Shown here: in pieces, positions 51,115 through 60,194 of the stretch
How positions within the stretch are numbered: the first letter of the stretch is position 1
Layout of the letters: every line of letters begins with the position of its first letter
Origin: Shewanella marinintestina
Lineage (GTDB): Bacteria > Pseudomonadota > Gammaproteobacteria > Enterobacterales > Shewanellaceae
Reading direction: 5' to 3'
Assembly: GCF_023283845.1 (NCBI RefSeq)
Contig: NZ_JAKILC010000018.1
Location: 1 to 64,000, forward strand
Length of the DNA stretch: 64,000 nucleotides
Program-made: the position numbers and the translations under genes
Notes under the pieces: model-generated
The model's input: only the letters and a program-made list of their open reading frames with translations
Databases searched by the model: none
Told to the model about the DNA's origin: nothing

Positions 51115-51423
51115 TTATAAGTTAGCTTGGTGCCAAGCGCTATAACCGCCATCTAAACTAAACACGTCATCAAAGCCTTGCTCATTAAGATAAGTTGCTG
51201 CGCTTTGGCTACTGATCCCATGGTAGCAAACTACAATAAGTGGCAGGTCCATATCGGCATCGCCAATAAAGTGAGCGAGATTGTCATTGGTTAAATTGAC
51301 GGAACCAATAATATGACCGGCTTCGTAGCTAGCTGCATCTCTGATATCAACGATTTGTAATTCGTCTGATTCAGCTTGCATCTGAATAAGTTGATTAACG
51401 CTAAGATGTTGAAAAGCTGACAT
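51115..51423 (-). CDS. glpE: Thiosulfate sulfurtransferase GlpE
   Basis: 102-residue single-domain rhodanese. The catalytic Cys66 lies in the loop CYHGISS, matching Cys65 of E. coli GlpE, and the preceding IVDIRDAASYEAGHI is the rhodanese signature. It is upstream of glpG with a 19-base gap to the chosen glpG start, so the two are probably one operon. Confidence 0.95.
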   Translation of the reverse strand: MSAFQHLSVNQLIQMQAESDELQIVDIRDAASYEAGHIIGSVNLTNDNLAHFIGDADMDLPLIVVCYHGISSQSAATYLNEQGFDDVFSLDGGYSAWHQANL

Positions 51424-51530
51424 AGAAAACCTGTATTGATTAGATTAGAAAAAACCAAAGCGACTGTAATAGTCTTTAGTCGATATTACAGTCACTTCAT
51501 CGGAGAATAAATCAAAAGCTGACTAATGAT

Positions 51531-52556
51531 TTAATCCCAGTTGAGGATCACTTTACCTGATTGACCAGAACGCATGGCATCAAAGCCTTGCTGGAACTCA
51601 TCAATATTGTAATGGTGAGTGATAATCGGTGAGATATCTAGACCTGATTGGATAAGGCTTGCCATCTTGTACCAAGTCTCAAACATTTCACGGCCATAAA
51701 TACCTTTAATGATAAGGCCTTTAAAGATCACTTTGCTCCAGTCGATAGCCATTTCACCACCAGGAATACCCAGCATAGCAATCTTACCACCGTGATTCAT
51801 GGTATCTAGCATTGAGTGAAACGCACTTGGCACGCCAGACATTTCTAAGCCCACATCGAAGCCTTCTGTCATGCCTAGTTCTTGCATCACATCTTCTAGC
51901 TTTTCTTTGGCAACGTTTACCGCACGAGTTGCGCCCATTTTCTCAGCTAGTTCTAAGCGGTATTCATTGACATCGGTGATCACCACATGGCGTGCACCTA
52001 CATGGCGGCAAACCGCTGCTGCCATAATGCCGATAGGACCAGCACCAGTAATGAGTACGTCTTCACCAACAAGATCAAATGACAGCGCAGTATGAACCGC
52101 ATTACCAAATGGGTCGAAGATTGAGGCCAAATCATCAGAAATATCATCTGGGATCTTAAAGGCATTAAAAGCAGGAATGACTAAATACTCTGCAAAAGCA
52201 CCTTCGCGATTGACACCTACACCTGAGGTGTTACGGCATAAATGAGTGCGACCTCCGCGGCAGTTACGGCAGTGACCACAAGTAATATGTCCTTCGCCTG
52301 AAACGCGGTCTCCGATAGTGAAACCACGGACTTCTTGGCCCATATCAACCACTTCACCCACATATTCATGACCAACAACCATAGGTACAGGAATGGTGTT
52401 TTGGGACCATTCATCCCAGTTGTAGATATGAACGTCGGTGCCACAAATTGCCGTTTTACGGATTTTAATTAATAGATCGTTATGGCCTACTTCTGGCTTA
52501 GGCGCATCAACCATCCAAATGCCTTCTTCAGGCTTTAATTTGCTTAGTGCTTTCAT
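51531..52556 (-). CDS. tdh: L-threonine 3-dehydrogenase
   Basis: Zinc-dependent medium-chain dehydrogenase that oxidises threonine to 2-amino-3-ketobutyrate. From the ATG at 52556 (AGG eight bases upstream) it has 341 residues, equal to E. coli Tdh; the longer frame to 52601 adds a non-homologous leader. Catalytic zinc residues are in KTAICGTDVHIYN and GHEYVGEV; the structural zinc Cys set is CGHCRNCRGGRTHLC; the NAD site is GAGPIGIMAAAV. It pairs with kbl. Confidence 0.96.
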   Translation of the reverse strand: MKALSKLKPEEGIWMVDAPKPEVGHNDLLIKIRKTAICGTDVHIYNWDEWSQNTIPVPMVVGHEYVGEVVDMGQEVRGFTIGDRVSGEGHITCGHCRNCRGGRTHLCRNTSGVGVNREGAFAEYLVIPAFNAFKIPDDISDDLASIFDPFGNAVHTALSFDLVGEDVLITGAGPIGIMAAAVCRHVGARHVVITDVNEYRLELAEKMGATRAVNVAKEKLEDVMQELGMTEGFDVGLEMSGVPSAFHSMLDTMNHGGKIAMLGIPGGEMAIDWSKVIFKGLIIKGIYGREMFETWYKMASLIQSGLDISPIITHHYNIDEFQQGFDAMRSGQSGKVILNWD

Positions 52557-52603
52557 CTTATAACCTATTACAAGCGGCGTTGGCTGCTTGCTAAATATCA
52601 TTT

Positions 52604-52629
52604 AAAAAAGGCTACAAACGTAGCCTTTT
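52604..52629 (-). terminator. Intrinsic terminator between kbl and tdh
   Basis: The stem AAAGGCTAC-AAAC-GTAGCCTTT ends on the minus strand in six T. It lies between the kbl stop and the tdh start, about 50 bases before the tdh ATG, so it may act as an attenuator within the operon. Confidence 0.75.
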
Positions 52630-52639
52630 GAAGGTAATT

Positions 52640-53836
52640 TTAGCTGATAATGCCCATTTCTTTAGCGATACGGGTAAAGGCCTCAATGGCTTTATCAATT
52701 TGCTCTTTGGTATGCGCAGCAGACATCTGAGTACGAATACGTGCTTGGCCTTTTGGCACTACAGGGAAAGAGAAACCAATTACATAAATGTTTTCAGCTA
52801 AAAGACGGTTGGCAAAGTCACCAGCGAGTTTAGCGTCACCAATCATTACAGGAATGATGGCATGGTCGGCACCACCTAAAGTGAAGCCCGCAGCTGACAT
52901 GTGCTCACGGAAATAACGGCTGTTTTCCCATACGGCTTCGCGCAGTGCTTGGCCTGATTTCAGCATTTCTAGCACGTGGATAGATGCTGTCACAATTGAC
53001 GGAGCTAGTGAGTTAGAGAAAAGGTAAGGGCGTGAGCGTTGGCGTAACCAGTCGATGACTTCTTTCTTACCAGAAGTGAAACCACCTGACGCACCACCAA
53101 GGGCTTTACCTAGGGTACCCGTGATAATGTCTACGCGGTCCATCACTTCGCAGTACTCATGAGTACCACGACCTTCTTGGCCCACAAAACCAACAGCGTG
53201 TGAGTCATCAACCATAACGAGTGCACCATATTGGTCAGCAAGATCGCACACACCTTTAAGGTTAGCAATCACGCCATCCATTGAGAATACGCCGTCGGTA
53301 GCGATCATAATGTTGCGTGCGCCGGCTTCTTTAGCGGCTTTTAATTGCGCTTCAAGATCGGCCATATCGTTATTAGCATAACGGAAACGTTTGGCTTTAC
53401 ATAAACGTACACCGTCGATGATAGAAGCGTGATTTAGCGCGTCAGAGATGATGGCATCTTCTGCGCTTAATAGAGTTTCAAAAAGACCTGCGTTAGCATC
53501 GAAGCACGAAGAATAAAGAATGGTGTCTTCCATGCCTAAGAATTCACTAAGGCTAGCCTCTAAGGTTTTATGAATATCTTGAGTACCACAGATAAAGCGT
53601 ACTGATGCCATGCCGAAACCGTGGGCATCTAGGCCACCTTGGGCTGCTTTAATTAATTCTGGGTGGTTAGCTAAACCGAGATAGTTGTTAGCGCAAAAGT
53701 TGATAACTTGGTCGCCATTAACTTCAATTGCAGTTTGTTGAGGAGAAACAATGACACGTTCGCTTTTATATAAGCCTTCGGCTTTAACGTCGGCAAGCTG
53801 TTGATTTATTTGGTCGTAGAATGAGGTCTTAGGCAC
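52640..53836 (-). CDS. kbl: Glycine C-acetyltransferase (2-amino-3-ketobutyrate CoA ligase)
   Basis: 398 residues (E. coli Kbl 398), PLP-dependent alpha-oxoamine synthase. The PLP lysine is in GTLGKALGGASGG; the MVDDSHAVGFVG and FCANNYLGLANHPE motifs are also present. It splits 2-amino-3-ketobutyrate to glycine and acetyl-CoA after Tdh. GTG start with AAGGAG eight bases upstream. Confidence 0.97.
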   Translation of the reverse strand: MPKTSFYDQINQQLADVKAEGLYKSERVIVSPQQTAIEVNGDQVINFCANNYLGLANHPELIKAAQGGLDAHGFGMASVRFICGTQDIHKTLEASLSEFLGMEDTILYSSCFDANAGLFETLLSAEDAIISDALNHASIIDGVRLCKAKRFRYANNDMADLEAQLKAAKEAGARNIMIATDGVFSMDGVIANLKGVCDLADQYGALVMVDDSHAVGFVGQEGRGTHEYCEVMDRVDIITGTLGKALGGASGGFTSGKKEVIDWLRQRSRPYLFSNSLAPSIVTASIHVLEMLKSGQALREAVWENSRYFREHMSAAGFTLGGADHAIIPVMIGDAKLAGDFANRLLAENIYVIGFSFPVVPKGQARIRTQMSAAHTKEQIDKAIEAFTRIAKEMGIIS

Positions 53837-54150
53837 CTTTATTCTCCTTAATTAGCATTATTTTGATATTTGGAGTGGCGGCATTTTAACCTTAATTGAC
53901 GCGGCTCTACAGCCTTTTTTTTTAGTCACATTAAGAGATTAATTAGATTAGGGAATGACCAAAGTTTAGATTAGTTAAACTAAGGCATTATCTTATAAAA
54001 GGTGAACTTATTGAAGGTTTTGGAGCTCTAATTGCGGGCCCAATTGCAATTGTTTGAAAGGTACAAAGTTTAAAGTCTCTCTCTAGTTTGCGCTGAGAAC
54101 TGTTACAATCTGCGCGCGTTTATAGCACATTATCACTAGGAGTATAGCTC
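53837..54150. other. Divergent regulatory region kbl / glycosyltransferase
   Basis: About 310 AT-rich bases without a gene. A possible -10 box TACAAT at 54114-54119 is 32 bases before the plus-strand ATG; no convincing -35 was found. On the kbl side the AAGGAG ribosome site and a small GGCTGTAGAGCC hairpin are visible. Confidence 0.4.
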
Positions 54151-54945
54151 ATGAGATTGTCCTTAATTATCACAACCTATAATTGGCCTGAAGCGTTAAG
54201 AAAGGTTTTGGATAGTGTTGCATTGCAATCGATAGCCCCTTTTGAGGTGATAATTGCTGATGATGGCTCTGATGATGTGACTCGAAAGCTTGTTGAGGAG
54301 TACCAATCAAAATTAGATTGTTCATTGTTACATAGTTGGCAAGAAGATAAAGGTTATAGATTGGCGTTAAGTCGTAACCGAGGAATAAATATGAGTTCCG
54401 GAGATTATATTGTCTTTATTGATGGCGATACGATTCTTGAGCGACATTTTATCCATGATCATATGCTCGCTGCAGAAAAAGGTGTTTTCGTTCAAGGTCG
54501 TCGTGCTTATTTAACGGAAAAAACTAGCAAGCGCTTGCTCGGTAACGAGCAAATGCCTCACTCCTTAACATCTGGGATTGAGCATAGAGATCAAGCGTTA
54601 AGATTACCTTTCTTGCCTATCAAGTTTAGGCAGACTTATAAGTATTCTCTGAATAGAGGCATGGGAGGGCATTGTGCTTTTTGGCGTAATGATGCGATTA
54701 AGGTTAATGGCTATAATAATGATTTTGAAGGCTGGGGACCGGAAGATTTAGAGTTCTTACAGCGGATGTTTTTTAGTGGTTTAATCTGTAAAAAACTCAG
54801 ATTTACAGCTGCTTGCTATCATATTTACCACAACGTAAATACTAAAGGTTTCCTTAAGGAGTGCGTGGCCATTTATAATCAGACTATGCAAAAAAAAGAG
54901 TCATTTTGTGAAAGAGGCATTAATAATGCCTCCTCTTCAAAATAA
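54151..54945 (+). CDS. Family 2 glycosyltransferase
   Basis: 264 residues. GT-A fold: LSLIITTYNWPEALRKVLDS, then the DD motif EVIIADDGSDD, the DxD metal site FIDGDTIL, and a GT7-like C-terminal element GWGPEDLEF. It probably adds a sugar to lipopolysaccharide or another surface polysaccharide, since waaA and kdkA follow, but the acceptor is unknown. It ends 16 bases from the convergent tetR gene. Confidence 0.88.
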   Translation: MRLSLIITTYNWPEALRKVLDSVALQSIAPFEVIIADDGSDDVTRKLVEEYQSKLDCSLLHSWQEDKGYRLALSRNRGINMSSGDYIVFIDGDTILERHFIHDHMLAAEKGVFVQGRRAYLTEKTSKRLLGNEQMPHSLTSGIEHRDQALRLPFLPIKFRQTYKYSLNRGMGGHCAFWRNDAIKVNGYNNDFEGWGPEDLEFLQRMFFSGLICKKLRFTAACYHIYHNVNTKGFLKECVAIYNQTMQKKESFCERGINNASSSK

Positions 54946-54960
54946 ATGGCTTAGCTTTTG

Positions 54961-55611
54961 CTAAGCCGCTTCTTTCGCCAATGCTATATAGTAGCTTTCT
55001 AGGCGTGAAAATGTTGCCTGAGAATCCGGTGTTGCATAGGATTTAAATAGCATGATTACTCGTAATAGCCCTTCATATAGCGACTCTTTGGTAATCGAGC
55101 CGATATTCGACTGAGTTTGGGTGAGCTTGTAACTGATCCAGAAGCTGACTAACATTTTAATTGTATCAGCAAGCGGCTTAACATCGGTTTCATTAACTGC
55201 CAAAAAGCCATCTTGATTGAGCTTTTCTAGTACGCCAGTTGAGCGGGCTAACACATCTTGTTGTGCTTTGAGATAGCGGTTTTTCAGCGTTTCATCGCGA
55301 CTTAAGATATCTGCTAAGTTTGCATACATAAAGCGGAACTGCCATAGGGTATAAAACATGGCATCGAAATAACCAACTAACAGATCAACATCGACCTCTT
55401 TATCAACGTAAGGCTGAAACCCCGACTCAAGATGCTGCTCATACAAGCTAAAGATAGAGCGGATAATGTCTTCTTTATTGCGGAAGTGGTAATAAAGGTT
55501 ACCTGGGCTAATATTCAGGTGGGCGGCAATATGATTGGTTGTGATAGCTCTTTCGCCATGTTCATTAAACAACTCTAAACTGGCTTGTACGATTTTGTCA
55601 CGGGTCTTCAT
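54961..55611 (-). CDS. TetR-family transcriptional regulator
   Basis: 216 residues from the ATG at 55611. The first in-frame ATG at 55617 sits directly on the AGGA ribosome site, so the second is better placed. The N-terminal helix-turn-helix is TetR-type (AITTNHIAAHLNISPGNLYY then HFRNKEDI), followed by an all-helical ligand domain. It is divergent from waaA; the 150-base gap contains two inverted repeats that may be its operator. Ligand unknown. Confidence 0.85.
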   Translation of the reverse strand: MKTRDKIVQASLELFNEHGERAITTNHIAAHLNISPGNLYYHFRNKEDIIRSIFSLYEQHLESGFQPYVDKEVDVDLLVGYFDAMFYTLWQFRFMYANLADILSRDETLKNRYLKAQQDVLARSTGVLEKLNQDGFLAVNETDVKPLADTIKMLVSFWISYKLTQTQSNIGSITKESLYEGLLRVIMLFKSYATPDSQATFSRLESYYIALAKEAA

Positions 55612-55651
55612 ATTCATCCTAAATGATTAATATCCAGTATAATGATTACGT

Positions 55652-55694
55652 CTCAGGTGCTGAGCCTTAGCGTAAATGCTCGGTGTAATTACGC
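55652..55694. promoter_or_regulatory. Inverted repeats in the tetR / waaA divergent region
   Basis: CTCAG-GTG-CTGAG (55652-55664) is a 13-base palindrome, and GCGTAA-N13-TTACGC (55670-55694) is a second inverted repeat. Both fit TetR dimer geometry, but no binding evidence exists. Confidence 0.4.
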
Positions 55695-55762
55695 GAAGGT
55701 GTGACTATCATGTTAGCATTAACCTAATTCTTCAAGTAAAACTCTCTAAAGTACTTAATTTC

Positions 55763-57028
55763 ATGAATCGTAGTCTTTATTCAGTCCTGCTATATTTAAT
55801 TAGCCCACTCATTTTGCTTTATCTGACCTTTAGGGCATTTAAAAGTAAGGATTATCGCGGGCGCTGGGGCGAGCGCTTTGGAATTAAGCGACTAGCAAAG
55901 ACAGATTTGTTAGTGCACTCGGTATCTATGGGCGAAACCTTGGCTGCGGTGCCGTTGATTAAGCAAATCCAAGCAAGGCATCCACAACTCAGTATTACCA
56001 TTACTACGACGAGCCCGACAGGATCGGCTGAAGTCACGCGGGCTTTCGGTGATTCAGTACAACACTGTTACTTACCGTTTGATTTAGCTTGCTGTGTCCG
56101 CCGCTTTGTAAAACAGCTATCGCCTAAGTGTTGCATCATTATGGAAACAGAGTTGTGGCCTAATTTAATCCATTATCTAAAGCAGGCCGATGCGCAAGTG
56201 CTGCTGGCTAACGCAAGGTTATCTGCTAAATCCGCAGCCTCGTATCGTAAAAATTACAAGCTAACCTTACCTATGCTCAAGTTGCTAGATGGTATAGCAG
56301 CACAATCTGAGCAGGCTGCAGAACGATTTATTGAATTAGGCGTATGCCCTGATCGCGTTAAGGTTTGTGGTAGCTTAAAGTTTGATATCAATATCGATGT
56401 TGAGCGTGTTAATACTGCCAAGGCATTACGTAAACAATGGTTAGCCGCTGATAAACCAGTTTGGGTTGCGGGCTCTGTGCATCCTGGTGAATTTTCGATA
56501 CTCATTCAAGCCCATACGCAATTACTACAAACTTACCCAAATGCGCTGATGATTATGGTGCCACGTCACCCTGAACAATTTGATACAGCGGCTGCTGAAA
56601 TTAAAAATGCAGGCTTAACGCTAGTGCGTCGTAGTACTGAAGAGCCTGTATTAGCCTGCACTCAAGTTATATTAGGCGATACTATGGGAGAGCTACTGAC
56701 GTTTTACGGTGCCGCCGATCAGGCTCTAGTAGGTGGCTCGTTAATTGTACATGGTGGCCATAACCCCTTAGAGCCGGCGGCTATGGGGTTACCGGTAATG
56801 ATGGGGCCAAACTACCGTGATTTTAACGAAATCTCTGAGTTGTTACAGTCGGCTGGTGGCTTAACTGTAGTTGATGACGCAGCTGCATTAGCTGCCCATT
56901 TGATTGAGTTGTTTGCTAACTCAGAGGCTTATAACCAAGCAAGCTTGGCAGCAAAAGAGGTTGTGGCACAAAACCGAGGCTCACTGGCTAAACAGCTGAA
57001 GATGGTTGAAGCCTTTATTCATGGTTAA
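55763..57028 (+). CDS. waaA: 3-deoxy-D-manno-octulosonic acid transferase WaaA
   Basis: 421 residues from the ATG at 55763 (E. coli 425); the frame open from 55676 is not supported. An N-terminal membrane anchor (LYSVLLYLISPLILLYL) precedes the GT30 domain with SVSMGETLAAVPLI, METELWPNLIHYL and GGSLIVHGGHNPLEPAAMG. It transfers KDO to lipid IVA at the inner membrane. A terminator follows. Confidence 0.96.
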   Translation: MNRSLYSVLLYLISPLILLYLTFRAFKSKDYRGRWGERFGIKRLAKTDLLVHSVSMGETLAAVPLIKQIQARHPQLSITITTTSPTGSAEVTRAFGDSVQHCYLPFDLACCVRRFVKQLSPKCCIIMETELWPNLIHYLKQADAQVLLANARLSAKSAASYRKNYKLTLPMLKLLDGIAAQSEQAAERFIELGVCPDRVKVCGSLKFDINIDVERVNTAKALRKQWLAADKPVWVAGSVHPGEFSILIQAHTQLLQTYPNALMIMVPRHPEQFDTAAAEIKNAGLTLVRRSTEEPVLACTQVILGDTMGELLTFYGAADQALVGGSLIVHGGHNPLEPAAMGLPVMMGPNYRDFNEISELLQSAGGLTVVDDAAALAAHLIELFANSEAYNQASLAAKEVVAQNRGSLAKQLKMVEAFIHG

Positions 57029-57059
57029 CTTGGCATAGATTACGGCGTAAATAATTAAA

Positions 57060-57084
57060 GGTCAGCATTTTAAGCTGACCTTTT
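57060..57084 (+). terminator. Terminator of waaA
   Basis: The stem GGTCAGC / GCTGACC with an ATTTTAA loop is followed by five T. Confidence 0.88.
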
Positions 57085-57124
57085 TATTTCACTGATTATT
57101 TCATGAATGTGGCTATGAGCATCA

Positions 57125-57856
57125 CTATGACTTGAGTTTGGCTTGGTAGGCTTGATGTAGCTGTAACCAGTTATCTTCGCTGAAGGCTAATGTGTTTAAT
57201 TTGCCTAGTTCTTTTCTGAAAGAGCGTAGCAAACGACTCATATTGGCTTGTTGCCATTGAGCGTTAGGTTTTTTCAGTTCGCCGCGGTCAAAATCAATCA
57301 GGTAAAACTTATCATCAGTGATAAGAATATTTTTCGCATTCAGATCAGCGTGATAAACACCGTAATTATGAAACTCAGCAATTGCCTTACCAAGAGACTG
57401 CCACTGTGACTCACTCATCGCTGTTTTGCTTAAACGAGCCACTAAATCTTCCGCGCCATCAACTCGCTCAATAATTAAATCAGCGCGATATAATAGCCCC
57501 GAGTGCTCTACATTGGCCGCGATAGGTTTAGGGACTGCAAAACCTTGTTTATATAAAGTTTCCAGTAATGCTAATTCTGCTATCGCACGTGTTTTTTGTA
57601 AGTCAGTAAAAAAGTATTGATCACGACTTATTTTTGCAATCAGTCCACCACGGTAGTAATGACGCAGTACCCACTGGTTTTGTTCGGCTTCGATTTTGCT
57701 GGCATCTACAAACCAAGTGGTATAACGGCCTTTAGATGAGCCTGTTATCGCTGATTTTTCACGCCAAAACTCGGCACCGAACCAACTTGGCTCGATATCT
57801 GATGGCGTGTGCTGGCAATATGCGATGCTGCCTTGAGATGTTTTTTTAAACTTCAT
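57125..57856 (-). CDS. kdkA: 3-deoxy-D-manno-octulosonic acid kinase KdkA
   Basis: 243 residues, eukaryotic-kinase-like fold. The catalytic loop is HADLNAKNIL and the metal site IDFDRGE, as in KdkA/WaaP-type lipopolysaccharide kinases. It phosphorylates KDO of the inner core, as in Shewanella, Vibrio and Haemophilus. It is convergent with waaA and divergent from the GT9 gene. Confidence 0.93.
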   Translation of the reverse strand: MKFKKTSQGSIAYCQHTPSDIEPSWFGAEFWREKSAITGSSKGRYTTWFVDASKIEAEQNQWVLRHYYRGGLIAKISRDQYFFTDLQKTRAIAELALLETLYKQGFAVPKPIAANVEHSGLLYRADLIIERVDGAEDLVARLSKTAMSESQWQSLGKAIAEFHNYGVYHADLNAKNILITDDKFYLIDFDRGELKKPNAQWQQANMSRLLRSFRKELGKLNTLAFSEDNWLQLHQAYQAKLKS

Positions 57857-57941
57857 AGGTAGAATTGTAAGTTAAACCGTGGAACCTGCAGGCATTCTAC
57901 ATTAAGATCGGTAGATTGCGCCAAATAACCTTCGAGCACTA

Positions 57942-59021
57942 ATGAGCTTATCAACTTCAAGTGACAACCAGAACCCTAAATCAACGAGCATAGACTTAAG
58001 TAATGCTGAGTCGCTATGCCTTTTAAGGCTGTCTGCTATTGGTGATGTGTGCCATGCGGTTGCTATGGTGCAGGCAATTCAGCGCCGTTACCCGCAACTC
58101 AAAATTACTTGGATTTTAGGCAAAGTTGAGTACCAGCTATTGCAACACCTTGAGGGAGTTGAGTTTGTTATTTTTGATAAGTCTCAAGGCTGGCGTAGTT
58201 ATTTTAATCTTAAGCGAGCGCTTAAAGGGCGTAAGTTTGATGTATTGCTGCATATGCAAATTGCTTTGCGTGCAACCATCGCCTCTTTAGCTATCCGCGC
58301 CAAAATTCGTATTGGTTTTGATCGTTTCAGAGCCAAAGAAGGTCAATGGTTAGTAACTAATCATGCCATTGAACCACAAGCTACACCGCATGTGTTAGAG
58401 GGCTTTATGGGGTTTGCCAAGGCGGTGGGAGTGACAGATTTGGCTCCAAGCTGGAATATTCCGGTACCAGCTACAGACACTGAATTTGCCAAAGCACTCA
58501 TCCCAGATGAAAGCCAAGTATTGGTGATCTGTGCCGCCGCAAGTAAAGCTGAGCGCAATTGGCTATCAGAGCGATATGCTGCAGTGGCTGATTATGCAGT
58601 GACTAAAGGCTACCGAGTAATGCTATGTGGTGGGCCGACAGCTCTTGAAAAAGAATTAGCAGAGAAAATCCAAGCTGCCGCTAAGTCAGTCCTAGAAAAT
58701 CAAGTCGGGAAGACATCCTTATTGCAATTGCTCGCCATCCTTAAACAGGCAAGCGTTGTGTTAGCGCCTGATACAGGGCCGGCGCACATGGCGGTAACCC
58801 AAGGTACGCCAGTGATAGGTTTATACGCCCACTCAAATCCAGGACGAACGGGCCCATATACCAGCCTTGACTCAGTTGTCAGTGTTTACGACAAAGTGAT
58901 TCATGAGCAGAAACAAGGTGAAATCCCTTGGGGGACTCGTGCTAAAGGGGAGCATTTAATGGCTCGGATTGATGTTAATAGCGTGATTGCTGTATTTGAA
59001 AAGAGCCGTACACGTCCATAA
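57942..59021 (+). CDS. Family 9 glycosyltransferase (heptosyltransferase-like)
   Basis: 359 residues. GT9 signatures: LLRLSAIGDVCHAVAMVQAI at the N-terminus, and VLAPDTGPAHMAVTQGTPVI in the C-terminal domain. ADP-heptose transferases of the inner core share these. WaaC, WaaF and WaaQ cannot be separated here. It lies among lipopolysaccharide core genes. Confidence 0.92.
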   Translation: MSLSTSSDNQNPKSTSIDLSNAESLCLLRLSAIGDVCHAVAMVQAIQRRYPQLKITWILGKVEYQLLQHLEGVEFVIFDKSQGWRSYFNLKRALKGRKFDVLLHMQIALRATIASLAIRAKIRIGFDRFRAKEGQWLVTNHAIEPQATPHVLEGFMGFAKAVGVTDLAPSWNIPVPATDTEFAKALIPDESQVLVICAAASKAERNWLSERYAAVADYAVTKGYRVMLCGGPTALEKELAEKIQAAAKSVLENQVGKTSLLQLLAILKQASVVLAPDTGPAHMAVTQGTPVIGLYAHSNPGRTGPYTSLDSVVSVYDKVIHEQKQGEIPWGTRAKGEHLMARIDVNSVIAVFEKSRTRP

Positions 59022-59126
59022 ATGTGTTGGGATTTTAGTTTTCCGTTACAATAAGCAACGATTGTGCGAGTTTTTATTTGTTGAATGATTACGCCGTTAC
59101 GGCTGAATTATAAGAGAGTTGATGAT

Positions 59127-60194
59127 ATGCCATCTGCGCCAGTTTTTCTTTTTATTCCTGTATCTTCTAAAGAAGGTATTGGCGAATATATGCGATCAAT
59201 GATAATTGCCAATGGTGTTAAAAAGCATTGGCCGGATGCCGTTATTCATTTTGCGTTAAGCAAACATGCGCCGTATGCGCAGTCATGTCCTTTTAATACT
59301 TTTATCTTAGAAAATTCAGCGACTAAGCAAGTTAAAGCTGTGAATGATATTGTTTCAGAACTAAAGCCTGACGTTGTCATTTTTGATGCATCGGGTCGTA
59401 AAGCACAGTTAAAGCATGCGCATGAATCCGGTGCCAAAGTTATTTTTATTAGCCAACATCAGAAAAAACGTAGCCGCGGGCTTAAGGTTGGTCGTAGCTT
59501 AGTGACTGATAGTCACTGGGTCGTGCAGCCGGAGTTTGCAATTGCGCCATTATCAGTATTCGAACGATTCAAGTTATGGCTAATTAACCGACCTCAGCCA
59601 TTAGTTACGGGCCCTATATTTACTAACCCTGATGAAAGCCAAAGAGGTGCATTGTTAGCAGAATATGATTTGGCTGATAAGGCTTTTGTATTATTTAGTG
59701 CTGGATCCGGTGGGCATAAGTGTAACCAAGGTTATGCTGCAGATTTATTCCTAGATGTTGCTCTTTATGTGAGAGATCACCACAAGCTGAAGCCTGTAAT
59801 TGTATTTGGGGATAATTATCCCAAGGAGTTACCTGAGATAGAAGGTGTGGTGTGTATACGATCACTCGCTAACGCGGACTTTATTAATTTGGTGAGCAGT
59901 GCCAAAGCCGCGGTATTAAGTGGTGGTGGCACTTTGTTACAGGCAGTTGCAATGCATGTTCCTACGCTTGGGATTGCCGTAGCAAAAGATCAACCTCCAC
60001 GAGTAAAGGCCTGCTTGGACCGCGACGTTATCCTATCATCGAATTTAGATTTTTCGGAAATGTGTGGGGGGGTTGATCAATTATTAGCTCCAGCAGAGCT
60101 TGCGCGACTAATCAATAAAACGAAAGAAATTGACAGTGTGAATGGCTTAAAAGTCAGTATTGCCGATATTTCTCGTTTGTTAGAGGAAAAATAA
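59127..60194 (+). CDS. GT-B-like glycosyltransferase, copy A of a paralogous pair
   Basis: 355 residues from the ATG at 59127 (the frame extends to 59085). The N-terminal half has GIGEYMRSMIIANGV, VVIFDASGRKAQ, VIFISQHQKKRSRG and VTDSHWVVQPEF. The C-terminal half has LFSAGSGGHK and AVLSGGGTLLQAVAMHVPTL, reminiscent of MurG/GT28 and PseG donor-binding domains. Donor and acceptor are unknown. It forms a run with the following genes: the GT4 gene starts at its stop, and a clear paralogue follows at 61339-62388. Confidence 0.65.
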   Translation: MPSAPVFLFIPVSSKEGIGEYMRSMIIANGVKKHWPDAVIHFALSKHAPYAQSCPFNTFILENSATKQVKAVNDIVSELKPDVVIFDASGRKAQLKHAHESGAKVIFISQHQKKRSRGLKVGRSLVTDSHWVVQPEFAIAPLSVFERFKLWLINRPQPLVTGPIFTNPDESQRGALLAEYDLADKAFVLFSAGSGGHKCNQGYAADLFLDVALYVRDHHKLKPVIVFGDNYPKELPEIEGVVCIRSLANADFINLVSSAKAAVLSGGGTLLQAVAMHVPTLGIAVAKDQPPRVKACLDRDVILSSNLDFSEMCGGVDQLLAPAELARLINKTKEIDSVNGLKVSIADISRLLEEK

